Source of the DNA: Annona cherimola
Lineage: Eukaryota; Streptophyta; Magnoliopsida; Magnoliales; Annonaceae
Reading direction: 5' to 3'
NCBI GenBank assembly: GCA_030490835.1
Contig: CM059972.1
Span: forward strand, 32,901,452 to 32,965,451
DNA length: 64,000 bases
The notes under the pieces were generated by a model. That model was not told where the DNA came from. It saw only the letters and a list, made by a program, of their open reading frames with translations, and did not search any database. Position numbers and translations under genes: made by a program. Positions 10,350-22,659 of this stretch are shown here, one piece after another (the stretch's first letter is position 1; each line of letters starts with the position of its first letter).

Positions 10350-11347
10350 TATTGGAAACATGTGTTAAAATCAATGGCAAAACAAGCCAAGTCTATGTTT
10401 TGATGATTAACAAATCAATTTGAATAAGTTTTAATTACTAACATATTTGTGAGATGATTAAAGGATATAAAAATGAAGAAAATGAAGCATGACAGGTCAA
10501 GTTGATTTCCAAGTTGACTCAGGCATCGACTTAGGCCAAGTTGATCCCCAAGTCGACTCCAGCATCGACTTCGAACACATTTTTACGTCCAGCTTTGAAA
10601 TTGGGAGCAAGAGCTACTAAAGTCGCACACGAACTCGACTTCGCATGTGACTTGGGCAAAGTCGCAGACCAAGTCAACTTCAGCATCGACTTCAAACGTC
10701 GTTTTCTGTCCAGCGTTGAAATTAAGGACGAGAGCTGTTGAAGTCGCAGACCAAGTCGACTCCAGCATCGACTCCAACTGATCAGCACACGTCTTGAAGA
10801 GCTAAGTTCAAGACCAAGACGACTCAATGCTCGACTTGAGTAAAATTGAAGACCAAGTAGACCCAATCATTCGACTTAGGCCAAATGAAGATCAAATCAA
10901 GTCCAAAGCAAGCAAAATTGCATGTATTCATCATGGAGAATCAAGATCACACATTTCGACTTCTTTTATGAAAACCAAGACTCAAGGATTCAGGATTCAA
11001 GACATAAAGCGTAAAGCAAGGATGAATATATTGAGTTTCAAGTAATGAAATTATTGGTAGAACTATTAATATAAAGAAGTTCAAGCAAGTAAAATCATTT
11101 CAAAGAAGTTCAACTTCATCAAGCAAGCACAAGTGAAGTCGCACCCGAAGTCGACTTCACCTGCGAATTGGGTCAAGTTCAGGACCAAGTCGACCCAGAA
11201 TGAAACTTGAAGTATTTGCAGAAAGCCGAAGTTGCACCCGAAGTCGACTCCACTTGTGACTTGGGTTGCAACAGTCGGAAAATTTTCGAACGTTGGCACA
11301 TTAAATGAGCGCAACCAACTTCCAAACGTTCAAATTCCCTCGCCATT

Positions 11348-11355
11348 TATATAAG
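11348..11355 (+). promoter_or_regulatory. Putative TATA box, copia 5' LTR
   Basis: TATATAAG followed by GCATTC; the same word is in the 3' LTR at 32511-32517. Transcription from here would soon enter the foreign LTR at 11429. Confidence 0.6.
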
Positions 11356-11428
11356 GCATTCAAGATGAACATGGAGGGTAGCTGAAACATCATTAATTGA
11401 GCATAACTCCCATTCCTAAGAGCATTAA

Positions 11429-14400
11429 TGTGAAACCCTAATCGTAGTAGAAATCATGTATATGCAATTGATTGATTCATGTATGAATAATATTTAAAAA
11501 TGAATTATTTGCAAATTTTATGATTTGTTGCAGCTAGGTCATTTGTTTTGAATGTTGTTCAAATATATCCATTCCAGACAATGTGAGATAATATGATTGA
11601 AGTAATATAATGAGGATGGATAAATGTTAGTATGCCATGAAATTTTTTTTTATTAAATTCTATAATGAAACAAATGGAGATAAGGAGGCTAATCATGGAG
11701 TCAAGTTAAGAAAATATTGGAAAATTTATACTTGATGCCCTTAAGTTGGATTGAGGTGAAAATTTAAGTGGAAGCACATAATTTTGTGCTTAATCACATG
11801 AGGAAATTACATTATGAAAATTTTGATGAAAATCGATCATCACCATTCAAAACTTAAAATGATCATAACTTGAGCTAGGAAGATCGGATTGAGATGAAAT
11901 TTGAAATGGACGGTTAAAATTATGAGATTAAGGTTATGAGAGGATTTGATCATGAAAATGATGATTGAAATAAGCTTTCACGAAATTGGGATTAGTGGTT
12001 TTGATTTTTCAACCCAAAAAGTGATTAGCATTTATGTTGAAAATGAGTAAAATAATCAAATGAATAAAGAAAAAATTGAGGTGTCAAAAGGAGATAATTT
12101 GTAGGGTATTTTGTGAATTAATAATAATGGAAAAATCCCTGCAATTATCTCATAATTAAATGCTCAATTAAACAGTTTAATGGAGCATGGGTGATGTGGC
12201 AGTTGGGAACGTCCAAACAGCCCATATAATGGCATTTTGTGAAATATTTTTTTATAAAATCAATACCTAAAGTCAACTATGAGTTAATGAGGATAAATAT
12301 TCATTAAATTAAAGTAAAAATTCTGATTAAAAAGGGGCAGATCTTGACCGTTGAGAGAAAAAGAAAAAATGGACAGCAGCATATCTCTTGGATGATGTGG
12401 ACAGTTTAGCAGCCTTATGCATATTTTATAATTTTTTAAATTATGCTAAAATGACCCTAAATGACCTACACTAATAGGTAATTAAATTAATAATTAAATA
12501 AAGCTGCACCATAATAAATAATGATAAGATAAGCTGCTGAAAATAGGGACGTGTACAGGCAGCAAAAATGGAGCAGAAAAATGAGGATCGTTCAAGCAGT
12601 TAGAGATGTGATTTTTTAAATTTTTAAAAATTTATAAATGCATAAATAATTAGCCTAGGTAGTAGGGTATATAAATATGAATAAAAAGCTGCAAAATTCG
12701 TTGAAAAAAATATGGAAAATAGCAGCTATTGTGGACGTGATCTGGTAGACAGATTTGAGATGCTTAAATGCATTGGATAATTAACAAATTATTAATTAAG
12801 AAAAAAATAATTTATATTGTCCACAAGTTGCCATGTCAGATAAGGGGATAAAATTGCATTGGAATGAGCATAGATGATGTGGCAAGTGGGGTCCACTAGC
12901 TGGAAATTTCTAGTTGTTGTTTAATAAAGGAGGAACGTCTACATGCATAGATGGGGACTCAGAAAATTTTTAGCATTTTGAGCTCCCATTTCTAGCAGCA
13001 GCACACCTCCCCTCTTCCACCACCTTTCAAACCCAAAAACAAGAGAAGAAAAAGGGGAAAGAAAAGAAGGATTTAAGTTGAGGAAGCTTGCTTGAGAAGT
13101 GGAGTTGAGTGCTACACTATACAAGTAAGTGTATGTTTGTGTTGAATGATTTTAATCTATTGTTTCGAACTAAATGTATGGGATGTGAATATGATTCATA
13201 ATGAATCCTTTAATGAAGATTTATGATGCTTTTAATTAGGGTATTTAATGAAAATATAATAACAAGTAATGCAACTAGGAGTTAGATGTAAGAAGGAAGT
13301 GATTAGTGTGACGTATGAGCTTCTACACTAGCCTAAACTTGCTGAAATTTGTGTTTAATGTTGTTGTTTTATTAAATTGATATAATCACATGATAATTCA
13401 TGTTTTGATGTTGAATATATGTGAAATTTAGCATGATTTATGAAGTGTAGAAGGAAGGTTAGTTATGGTTACTCTTAAGACTCAAAATTCACGTTTAACT
13501 GTTGAAAATGATATATGAAGTGATTCAAATAAATTATGGATAAATTGTAGGGTAAAATGTCCTAAATGTAGGTCAATTTGGACATGAAAAGGAACCATGC
13601 ATGGACTGCCCAAAATCGGAATTTTGAGGGTTTAATGGTGGACGTCCAAAGTGGTGTAAATGGGTACCCTACATACATAAAACGTTGCTGTTTTTCAAAC
13701 AACTTATATATGGAATTTTAATATGTGAAAATACCTTAAATTTAGGTTATGAAAAGTGGGATTAATTGCTTGAATCAAGTGGTTTAAAATCTGTTTAGAA
13801 TGGAGTATTAAAAGAGACGTTTAAAGGGTGGAAATAGGATATCAAAGTTGCTGTTTTTGGAAGTTCGAAATTAGTGAATTAAAAATTCGTAGAAATGCAC
13901 TAAATAAGTGTTAATTAAGGTGTATAATCATGCTGAATTGGAAGTGAATTTGCTGATTTGAAAAATTTTAAGGAAAACATGAATTAGGTGTAAGAAATGG
14001 ACATATGTAAAATAAGGAAATTGATAAAATGATAACTAAGTTATGCGAAGGGATAATATACAAAAATGCATAAAAATAAGATGGAAAAACATGTAATATA
14101 TTTCTGATTTGATAATCTCAAAATTTGAGATTAATCTATGGGAATTAAATACGTGGTATAATGAAGGATTGATATACATAAGTATATGATGTATGTACAC
14201 CCGACTTGGAAGTTAAGCGGGTTATGACTATTTATGAAAATGAGTTGGAAAACTAAATAAATGCAAGCAAATAAAATTTATGTGAATATTATGTTATTCT
14301 TTCATAGGCAAAGGAAAAGAAAAAGTCAATCCGGAAAGCTCTCACGAACAAGGTAAGCAAGCCAATTTTCTAAATGAATTTTCATTTCTTAAATTTCTTT

Positions 14401-15410
14401 GAAATAATTGTAAATGATGTTTTAACTACTTTTATTGATTTAGCAAATGTTATTTGAAATTTACTTCTAAATTTTTAAGGATGGTCATTCCTTAGTTCAC
14501 TATGTATTGAAAATTGATATATATAACTGCTTTTTGATTGATGAAAATTTCTGTCCTATGATATTATGTGTGAAAAATCATGCTAGCATGACATGGATAA
14601 ATTTATGTGCATAATACATAAGGTTCACCTTAAAGGAATAAGTGGACCGATTGTCCCCCTTTGGTGTAGTCGAGTCGCTAAAATAGGCCAAGAGCCGGCG
14701 ACACCTCCCTGGATGGGAGAAGGTGAGGACGGATGGTCGCCTAGCTAGCCTCCATACTAATGGATCAAATGCATTCATCACATTGTCATTATATATCCCC
14801 GAGGGGGGTATAATGTTGCTTTCCATAATGATTATAAAAAAAAGATTTCTGCTCCGCAGGTAGTTGATCACTTGATAAGTATCTCTACTAAATGGAGAGA
14901 AACGTTTTTGTTGAAAAAGGTTACTTTTGAAATGTTTTGCTTGAAAATTTTATAAAGCTTGCTTATTGAGTGTACAACTCAAGTTTTCGTTTTCCTAACC
15001 CATAGACAGGTGAAAGAAGGGACTCGGCAAAGGAGTAAAGGCAATATCATTAAATCGAGGGAAAATATTAACAGTTTTATGATATAGAAAAACTCATGTT
15101 GAATGAATGCAATTATGTTGATGTTTTGTGTTGACGACTATGTTTAATACATGCAGTGAGATCTGATTTAGGAGAATATTGAAATGTCTCTAGAACATCA
15201 TGTTTTGCTATATGTTGAATGGTTGGAAAGGACCCAGTTATGCATGAGATGTAATTATGAGGAAATAAACTCCTATGAAAATATATTTAATTGGATAAAT
15301 ATCCATTAAAATCTCGCCGTGTGACAGGAAAACAATCTTGATCACGTTTACCAATCAATAACGATCCCTAGGTAAGGCTCAGGATGTGACACTTGGGTTG
15401 GGGCTCCAGA
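11429..15410 (+). mobile_element. Solo LTR of a Del/Tekay-like family (S1)
   Basis: 3982 bases starting TGTGAAACCC and ending GGGGCTCCAGA (decayed from ...CA), with perfect 5-base TSDs ATTAA (11424-11428 and 15411-15415). The intact copia 3' LTR shows the empty site near 32588. Related to the Gypsy-C and Gypsy-D LTRs. Leader signals: TATA-like TTAATAAAGG (about 12921), GTAAGT donor G at 13125, acceptor before 14308, mini-exon 14308-14352, GTAAGCAAGC donor at 14353, CTAAC then ACAG acceptor before 15010. No ORF longer than about 100 codons; none looks real. Confidence 0.9.
14308..14352 (+). other. Putative mini-exon in solo LTR S1
   Basis: 45 purine-rich bases after TTCATAG and before GTAAGCAAGC. 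Putative intron 1 is 13125-14307 (1183 bases) and intron 2 is 14353-15009 (657 bases). A CTAAC branch-point-like word lies 14 bases before the second acceptor. Confidence 0.5.
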
Positions 15411-15977
15411 ATTAAGTGATCAAGCCAATATCTAGAAGAAGAACTCTGCATTCAAACTGTCAAGACCTGCTCGTTGAATCTTTCAGACTGCTTTACAAGT
15501 TCTTCTCTGCGCCAAATCTGCCTCTACACACCAGTAACGTGTAGAAACTTTCTTTTATTTTCTCTTGTTGTATTGAACTTGATTTAGTTTGGGTAACTAA
15601 GATCAAGTGTAAGCAACGTAGTGTGTGACTGGAGTAGAACTCGTCACCTACTTGTGCTGTGTATTGTTTATGCCCCCTAAAGCTAGAATCTAGAAGAGAG
15701 CAGAGACTCTAGTTGTATTTATGAAATAAATATTGGAACCCGAGTCACAAGAGGTGTGAGCTTGGAAGAGTGGAGTAGGGAGGGTTGCCCGAACCACTAT
15801 AAAATCTTGCTTGTCGATTTTTATTTCTGCTCTCAGCATCATATTGCTTTTCATTTGTTTCTTTATAAAGGGGACTAAATTAATCCGGGGTAAAACTTCT
15901 GTTTAAGTTGAAAATTTTTAAATACCCAATTCACCCCTCCCATCTTGGGTAATTGCCATTAACTCGGGACCAACAAG

Positions 15978-15989
15978 TGGTATCAGAGC
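15978..15989 (+). promoter_or_regulatory. Copia primer binding site (tRNA-iMet)
   Basis: TGGTATCAGAGC two bases after the LTR end. This is the standard plant copia primer site, complementary to initiator tRNA-Met. Confidence 0.93.
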
Positions 15990-16023
15990 AGGTCTTTGAG
16001 TTTTATCAAAGAGATCTTTTATA

Positions 16024-16650
16024 ATGGCAAGTCAGTTTACTTCCATTCCCGCATTTGCCGAAGGCCAATCTTTTACTAGGCCACCATTGTTTGATGGGAA
16101 CAATTTGGCTATTGGAAGCTACGTATGAAACAACTCATCATGGCTACAGATATGGACTCTTGGATTGCGATCCAAGACGGTGTGACTTTGCCAATTGATG
16201 AAAGGGCTTCCAAATGGACCGATGAGGAAGTGAAAACTGTTAAGAGCAACGCTAAGGCTATGAATTCATTATTTTGTGCTCTTACTGCTTTTGAATATGA
16301 TAAAGTATCATCTTATTTGACTGCCAAAGAGATACGAGATACACTAACATCTATCTATGAAGGAACTTCTCAAGTCCAAGGGACAAGAAGAAATATATTG
16401 ATTGGAGAATTGGAAAGTTTAAAATGTTAGAGACAGAAAATGTATTTGAAATATTTGCTAGATTCTCTAAGATTACTAATGCCTTGAAAGGTCTAGGAAA
16501 AGTAATTTCTGAATCTGAGCAAGTCATGAAGATTCTAAAAGCTCTACCGGAATCTTGGACTCCAAAGATAACTGCAATAGAAGAAGCAAAGGATTTGAAC
16601 ACGTTGAAGCTAGAAGACCTCATTAGCTCATTAATGTCACATGAGCTAAT
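16024..16650 (+). pseudogene. gag: Copia gag, N-terminal part
   Basis: Gag is the structural protein of the virus-like particle. The likely start is ATG 16024, giving MASQFTSIPAFAEGQSF and then the copia motif 'LFDGNN'. A one-base change near 16107 shifts the frame. The rest follows at 16125: MKQLIMATDMDSWIAIQDG, a tryptophan-containing helix region typical of copia gag (UBN2/Retrotran_gag type), then KDLNTLKLEDLISSLMSHEL. The frame is cut at 16650 by the insertion of Athila-1 and resumes in the same coding sense at 26730. The terminal codons come from the Athila LTR and are not gag. Confidence 0.82.
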
Positions 16651-18169
16651 TGACGAGCTGCATATATGTATATTAAATTGCTCTCTATTTACGCGAGTAT
16701 ACGTGCCATGTTAAGTAATAAAGTGTGAGTAGAGTATCGTTCCCACGAGGAATTCTTAACCAAAATTATTATTTAGCTTAACTGCTTTCGAAGGTTGAGA
16801 AATTTGGAGTTTGTGGTCCTATTAAACTAATAATTGCAGAAAAGGGAAATTAGAGTAGAGATCTGAGACTACTAGATACTAAAACGGGTTTACTGATTAG
16901 GGATGGCAGATGGATAGATCGGAATCTTTGAATATAAACTATATTGCTCTAGTTCTTGTTAAGCGGATTGCATATGAATTTACTAGCCCAAGTTCATGTA
17001 TCTTCATATATGTCTTCCAACAGTATATAAAGCTAATTACACCCTATTTAAGTGCTATGTTCCCATGCCACTAAATAAAGTGAAATCGATAAGTTCATAA
17101 CCTATATAATGACTACACAGGGTTTAACGGTATATTCCTATCCGTTAAACAACTCTCCTTACACAAAAGTCGAAACATGTGTCTCGCACATGGATCTGGC
17201 AAAGATATCCCTTTTCCAAGGATAAATCAAGCAATTAAATCATCTTACAAGGTAACTAATCTTGTAAAAGCATTATACTCACACATGCAAAGGTAAATCA
17301 TACACAACCATGTATATACGCTTAAATATTCATTCCTGAATATTCTAAGAACCAAGAAACAATACAGTTTAGAATTCAATTCATCCTAACTATCCATCTA
17401 ATGGAGGTTTAGCTCAAAGACATGATCTTAACATCCAATACATCCAAATAAAAAGTATCCATAAGGCAGAGAAAGAAAATTGGAAAGAATAAAAAAAAAC
17501 TATTTTCCGGAGGTTTCCACCAACGGGATTTGATTCCTTTCTTCAATTCGAGCTTTGATCTCAATTTTCACTTTCTCTTGCACTGTAGTTCGTACTCAAG
17601 CTCCCCTCTTTTCTCTCTCGCGCGCGAACCCCTAGGATCTATATATAGAGTCCCCTTTTGCACAGCTTACGCACTGGAATATTCGCATACGGATGCGTAC
17701 TGGCGCCTAGGCTCCCCCAGCTGGTGCTTAGGCTCCAACTCTCTGTGTGCTGAGCAGTTTAGACACATTCTGGAACCCTAGGAATTTTTTGCACTGGCGC
17801 CAAGGCGCCAACTCTCTGGACTGCTCCTTCATGTCAACTGTGTGCTGCAAATGGTCAAGGCGTGTAGGGTGGCGCCTAGGCGCCAACTCCCTGCCTCTGG
17901 ATGCCTCAGCTTGCCTTCAACTCGTCCGCTCTGCTGCCGTACGTCCTGTCCTTCCTACAAAAAATGAAAAAACTAAATAAATAAACTAAATAAATAAACT
18001 AAAAAGGCCTAATTAATGCTAAAATTGCGTAAAAACTAAATATTGCTCCTAAAATGCAAAGCGGATGAAAATTAAGCTAAAAGAGTGCAAACTAAGCCTA
18101 ATCTCTTGAACTAACACACAAATTAAGTCTGAAATGGGCCATGATAACTCATAAAAATACGAGTTATCA
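16651..18169 (-). repeat. Athila-1 3' LTR
   Basis: 1519 bases, TGACGAGCTGC at the left and GAGTTATCA at the right (TGATAACTC... on the element strand). It lacks about 68 bases present in the 5' LTR, mostly in the GCGCC repeat block. TATA-like TATATATAG lies near 17641-17650. Palindromic TGGCGCCTAGGCGCCA (17870-17885) and two weaker relatives lie upstream of it on the element strand. Confidence 0.93.
17702..17890 (-). repeat. GCGCC palindrome repeats in the Athila-1 3' LTR
   Basis: Three units of roughly (T)GGCGCC(T/A)AGGCGCCAACTC, the last a perfect 16-base palindrome at 17870-17885. They lie 60-240 bases upstream of the TATA box on the minus strand, where U3 enhancers are expected. Confidence 0.75.
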
Positions 18170-19581
18170 TACCCCCAAACTTACATGTTGCTAGTCCTCG
18201 AGCAACACATGCAAACAGAATGAATAAATGAATGAATGAATGAATGAACGTATGCAGAAAAATAAAAACCAACTCCTTTTGTTTCCGGTTATGCATTGAT
18301 CAATCCACTTAGCCATTTCACAAGGTAGTGATTAATTCACCTTGAAAAATCCATCATTATACAAATAAGGCATAAATTTTCCTTTCCAAACCAAGTTACA
18401 TGTGGGTGTCAGAATTCCATAGTGCAAAGTTATATTTCAACACGTCAATCTTTCATTCGATCAGAAAACTGGTTAGGAAATCAATGACTCAAGCAAACCA
18501 ATGATTAAGCTGCATACACTGATTACGGTACATGGTATCAAGTCACTGAATTCAATCTCTAACAACTGCATACTTTTTTCCCCCAAAACTTATTGCAAAA
18601 ATTCTCCTCATCATATTTCAGGATATCTGGAGATCCATTTTTTTAGCTCCCCTTACCATATTTCAGGGTATCTAGGGAGAATTTTCATTGTTTTAAAGCG
18701 TTGTGACTACGATTTTCCTTTGCTTTTTTATGCGAACCTGGCCATTTGTCGATGTCAAGTCCCGGTTACTCAGCTTAGGTCAACCACCCCCTTTTATTAT
18801 TATTATTATTTTAAAAAAAATTTAATTTTTTTTCTAATGCTTTTTTAGGGGTACTAAACATGTTTGAGTAATTCCTGTGAAATAATACCATTTCTGAACC
18901 CGTTAAAGTACTTGGTTAGCATTTATTTAGTTCAGTATTCATCATCTCGGTCTGAAAGATATGCCTGTTATTGAATTAGAACCATGTATTCTGAAATTCC
19001 TTTTAATTCTTTCACATATTAATTTCAACCTGCTTTATACTTGGTTTCAATCTGAATTGCCCATTCTTTCATGAATTTCATTCCAAATTAGAATTAATCA
19101 CTGCCTTGCACATTTTCATAATCAGATGAATTGAAACAAAGACAACTTTCATTAGCTAGAATTGAAATGCATGCAACATAAACTAAGGCATGAAAATTAA
19201 AATGCAAAACTAACCTATGGTTGAGAATTATACACCCCCCAAACTTGAGAGATGCATTATCCTCAATGCATGACTCTAAAATGAACTAAAAATAAAAATA
19301 CAATGAAAAGTAAAAATAAAAGAAAAGAAAAACAAAAAGAAAGGCAAAAAGAAAGGACTGGGACTCCCTCAAGAATCGGACTCTGTCTTGTCCTCGTCGT
19401 CGGCCTGGGGCTGTGATGATTGCCCGAAGTAGGTTCTGACCACTTGCGGCGTCGGTGGAAAACCTCCAATTAATTTCCCTACAAAAGTAAAAACAACAAC
19501 AAAAAATAAGCAGAACATGATTGATGGGTTGCCTCCCATCCAGCGCTGAATTTATCGTCTTCCGCTCGACATTCTCACTGT
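18170..19581 (-). other. Athila-1 3' non-coding region
   Basis: 1.4 kb with no convincing ORF; an env-like gene, present in some Athila elements, is missing. On the minus strand it reads: GGGAGGCAACCCATC (about 19525-19540), a first polypurine tract AAGTTTGGGGGGTG (about 19232-19246), a duplicated hairpin motif (18601-18683), the motif TTGCTCGAGGACTAGCAA (about 18189-18206) often found just before the Athila polypurine tract, and the terminal tract (18170-18181). Simple repeats: (AATG)n at 18219-18248 and (TTA)n at about 18793-18812. Confidence 0.7.
18601..18683 (-). repeat. Duplicated hairpin motif, Athila-1 copy
   Basis: Two units (18601-18636 and 18645-18683), on the minus strand resembling ATACCCTGAAATATGGT flanked by CTCC and GGGGAG. 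It is the counterpart of 3091-3171 in NA-1, at a similar distance (420-510 bases) from the terminal polypurine tract. Confidence 0.65.
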
Positions 19582-20885
19582 TCAATTCTCTTTCAGTTCC
19601 ACCACCTCCTTGCAACGCTGAAAATCATCTCCCATATAATGCTTAAGACGTTGCCCATTCACAACAAAACTATTGCTAGATGCCTTGTTACATATTTTCA
19701 CCGCTCCATTCTCTGTTGCCTTTATCACCACGAATGGACCTGACCATCGAGATTTGAATTTTCCTGGAAATAGCTTCAATCTTGAATTGAAGAGCAAAAC
19801 TTTCTGACCTGGCTCGAAATTTTGTGTTAGAATTTTTTTGTCATGCCATTTCTTCACTTTTTCTTTGTAGATCTTGGCATTTTCATAGGCTTGCATCCGA
19901 AATTCGTCCAACTCATTGAGTTGCAGTAATCGGCGTTCCCCCGCTTATTGCATATCCGGGTTTAGTTTTTTAATTGCCCAATATGCATTGTGCTCCAGCT
20001 CCAGCGGTAGATGGCAGACTTTTCCATAAATGAGTTGGTATGGAGACATTCCAAACTAAGTTTTATAGGCAGTTCGATACGCCCATAGTGCGTCGTCCAG
20101 TTTGACGGACCAGTCTTTGCGAGAAGAACTGATGGTTTTCTCTAGAATTTGCTTCAATTCTCTGTTGGCCAACTCGACCTGTCCGTTAGCCTGTAGATGG
20201 TATGCTGTCGTCACTCTGTGGCGTACGCCGTATTTGTGTAGAATTGCCAGGAACTGCCGGTTACAAAAATGAGACCCTCCATCACTAATGATCACCCTTG
20301 GCGTGCGAAAACATGTAAAGATGTTCTTCTTTACGAACCTGAGAACTATTTTAGCATCACCTGCTTTAGTTGGAATTTCCTCTACCCATTTGGAAACATA
20401 ATCAACAGCAACCAAGATGTATTGGTTTCCAAAGGAGGGAATAAATGGGCCCATGAAATCGATACCCCAGACATCAAATATTTCACTTCAATAATATTAG
20501 TAAGAGGCATCTCATGTCTTTTAGAAATGTTACCCATCCGTTGGCATCGATCACATCTTTTGACATAAAAGTGGGCGTCCTTAAATAACGATGGCCAGTA
20601 GAATTCCGATTGCAGTATTTTTGCTACAGTTTTGTCTCCTTAAAAGTGGCCCCCATACAGTGATGAATGGCAGCTCTGCAGTAATGCTTCCTGTTCACAC
20701 TCTGGAATACATCTCCGATACAACTGATCTAAGCATTGTTTAAATAAATATGGATAATCCCAGAAATAGAATTTAACATCGTGGAGAAACTTCTTCTTTT
20801 GGTGTGAATTCAAACCCGGAGGCAACATTCTGCTGACGATGTAATTGACGAAGTCTGCATGGGGAAATAGAGAAAAGCTGCTCAT
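19582..20885 (-). pseudogene. int: Athila-1 integrase
   Basis: Integrase joins the cDNA to host DNA. On the minus strand the N-terminal zinc-binding region runs from about 20885 (ECEQEALLQSCHSSLYGGHF, with a CDRCQRMG pair after the stop at 20639). The catalytic core lies at 20454-20056 plus flanks, with the acidic residues in [17 protein letters not shown] and ANRELKQ. A C-terminal basic/SH3-like part (19911-19582) contains GPFVVIKATENGAVKI. In-frame stops fall near 20639, 20055 and 19945, splitting the frame. Length and order fit Ty3/gypsy integrase with no chromodomain visible. The last frame ends VVELKEN, just before the non-coding tail. Confidence 0.85.
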
Positions 20886-21006
20886 CCGGAAACACTTCCC
20901 GAATTTGCTCCATATAATGAACTAGCTGGTGTCCTTCAAGGCGGGATAGATGATCAGTGACCTGATTTTTAGCTCCCTTTCGGTCTTTGATTTCAAGATT
21001 GAATTC

Positions 21007-21288
21007 CTATAGTAGTAAGACCCATCGGATCAGACGTGGTTTTGCATCTTTTTTCTCGATCAGATATTTGATGGCTGAATGGTCTGTGTAAACGATCACC
21101 TTAGTGCCTACCAGATATGCTCTGAATTTGTCGAATGCAAATACCACTGCTAGTAATTCCTTTTCGGTTGTAGTGTAGTTCATTTGTGCCTCGTTCAAGG
21201 TTTTGCTAGCATAGTAGATGGAATGGAAGACCCTATTTTTTCGCTGCCCCAATACCGCTCCTACTGCATAGTCACTTGCATCGCACAT
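21007..21288 (-). pseudogene. Athila-1 RNase H
   Basis: RNase H degrades the RNA strand during reverse transcription. The frame begins [18 protein letters not shown], the usual gypsy RNase H start with the first catalytic Asp, and continues with [19 protein letters not shown] (Glu) and [12 protein letters not shown] (Asp). All three visible acidic positions are kept. It continues from the reverse transcriptase frame at 21307 after a break near 21300 and ends at a stop near 21006; the link to integrase is also disrupted. Confidence 0.87.
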
Positions 21289-21306
21289 TAATTCAAAGGG
21301 CAGATT

Positions 21307-22527
21307 TCATGTTGGAGAGATAATGATTGGTGCAGATATTAGTTTCTTTTTCAACTCCTGGAAAGCTTCCATGCATTCGCTGGTGAATTCGAATGGTGTA
21401 TCTTTTTCGAGTAGTGAACATAACGGTTTAGCTATCTTTGAGAAGTCTTTTATGAACTGTCTATAAAATTCTGCATGTCCCAGAAAACTACGAATGCCCT
21501 TGACTGAGGTGGGTGTAGGCAGCTTCTCAATCGTCTCGATTTTTGCTTTGTCCACTTCGATTTCTTGTTTGGAGACCCTGTGACCAAGTACAATGTCCTC
21601 TTGTACCATAAAGTGACACTTTTCCCAGTTAAGAACCAGGTTCGTGTCCTCACATCGCTGGAGCATCTTTGACAGGTTGCTTAAGCACTTGTAGTAGGAA
21701 TTTTCGAATACCGAGAAATCGTCCATGAAGACTTCCAGAAAATCTTCCACCATGTTCGTGAAAATAGCCATCATACATTGCTGAAATGTGCCTGGAGCAT
21801 TGCATAGGCCAAACGGCATTCGCCTGAATGCGAATGTGCCATAAAAACATGGGAACGTGGTTTTTTCTTGGTCTTCCAGTGCTATCATAATCTGATGGTA
21901 ACCTGAATAACCATCTAGAAAGCAGTAGAATTCACGTCCTGCTAGCCTATCCAGCATCTTATCAATGAATGGAAGTGGAAAATGATCTTTTCGGGTGACT
22001 TTATTTAGCTTACGGTAGTCTATGCAAACTCGCCAACCAGTAACTGTTCTGGTCGGGATTAGCTCGTTGTTTTCGTTTGAGACGACCGTCATACCACCTT
22101 TCTTTGGGACGCACTGCACCGGGCTAACCCAAGAACTATTGGAGATCGGGTATATCATGCCTGCATCTAACCATTTGATGATTTCCTTTCTAACCACTTA
22201 TTTCATAATTGGGTTTAGTCTTCTCTGTGCTTCGATAGAGGGCCTGGAATTCTCTTCTACTTGAATTTTGTGCATGCAGAAGGATGGGTTGATTCCTCTG
22301 ATGTCTGCTATAGTCCATCCCATAGCCTTTTCGTGATCTCTGAGTACTCGAAGCAGTTTTTCTTCTTGTACAGTATCAAGTGCCGAAGAGATAATCACCG
22401 GGAGTGAGGATTCTGCTCCCAGGAAGGCATATCTAAGGTGTTTTGGCAGAGGTTTCAGCTCCAGGATAGGTGGCTCTTCAATTGATGGCTTCATTTGCTT
22501 TAAATAATCTGGCTTGAGCTCCAGCAA
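21307..22527 (-). pseudogene. Athila-1 reverse transcriptase
   Basis: Copies the element RNA into DNA. An N-terminal part (22527-22198) contains the pre-RT segment LRVLRDHEKAMGWTIADI and RRLNPIMK. A stop codon at about 22195-22197 separates it from the main domain (22197-21307). That domain shows WVSPVQCVPKKGGMTVV, TGWRVCIDYRKLN, FCFLDGYSGYHQI-like and FAFRRMPFGLCNAPGTFQ blocks, and the catalytic EVFMDDFSVF. The YxDD-type aspartates are intact. The wording of these blocks matches the Athila lineage. Antisense ORFs across this region are shadows. Confidence 0.93.
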
Positions 22528-22659
22528 TTCAAATTTCTACGGGTATCGCTGGAGTGTTGGAGGTTATTGCAAATAGTGTATCATCTCTGATAGCTCTTCA
22601 TCAGATTCATTGCCTCCCCCAACGAGTAATGCTTCTAGGCTGTCTTTGAAAGATGAAAT

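Larger units (their letters stand above)
10350..15975 (+). repeat. Copia 5' LTR with a 4-kb insertion
   Basis: Matches 31472-33009. The first dinucleotide has decayed from TG to TA, and the end is CCAACA before the primer site. U3 carries many near-palindromic AAGTCGACTT words (GTCGAC counted five times here, eight in the 3' LTR). A TATA box TATATAAG lies at 11348-11355. The solo LTR 11429-15410 inserted about 75 bases downstream of it. Confidence 0.88.

Noticed and set aside
18170..19615. An env-like gene downstream of Athila-1 integrase
   Set aside because: The only frames (19286-19615 minus and neighbours) are low-complexity, lack a signal peptide and a credible membrane segment pair, and overlap the conserved non-coding motifs.
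20269..20568. Antisense ORFs over Athila-1 integrase, RT and protease (also 22022-22264 and 22759-23137)
   Set aside because: Mirror frames of real coding sequence on the minus strand.
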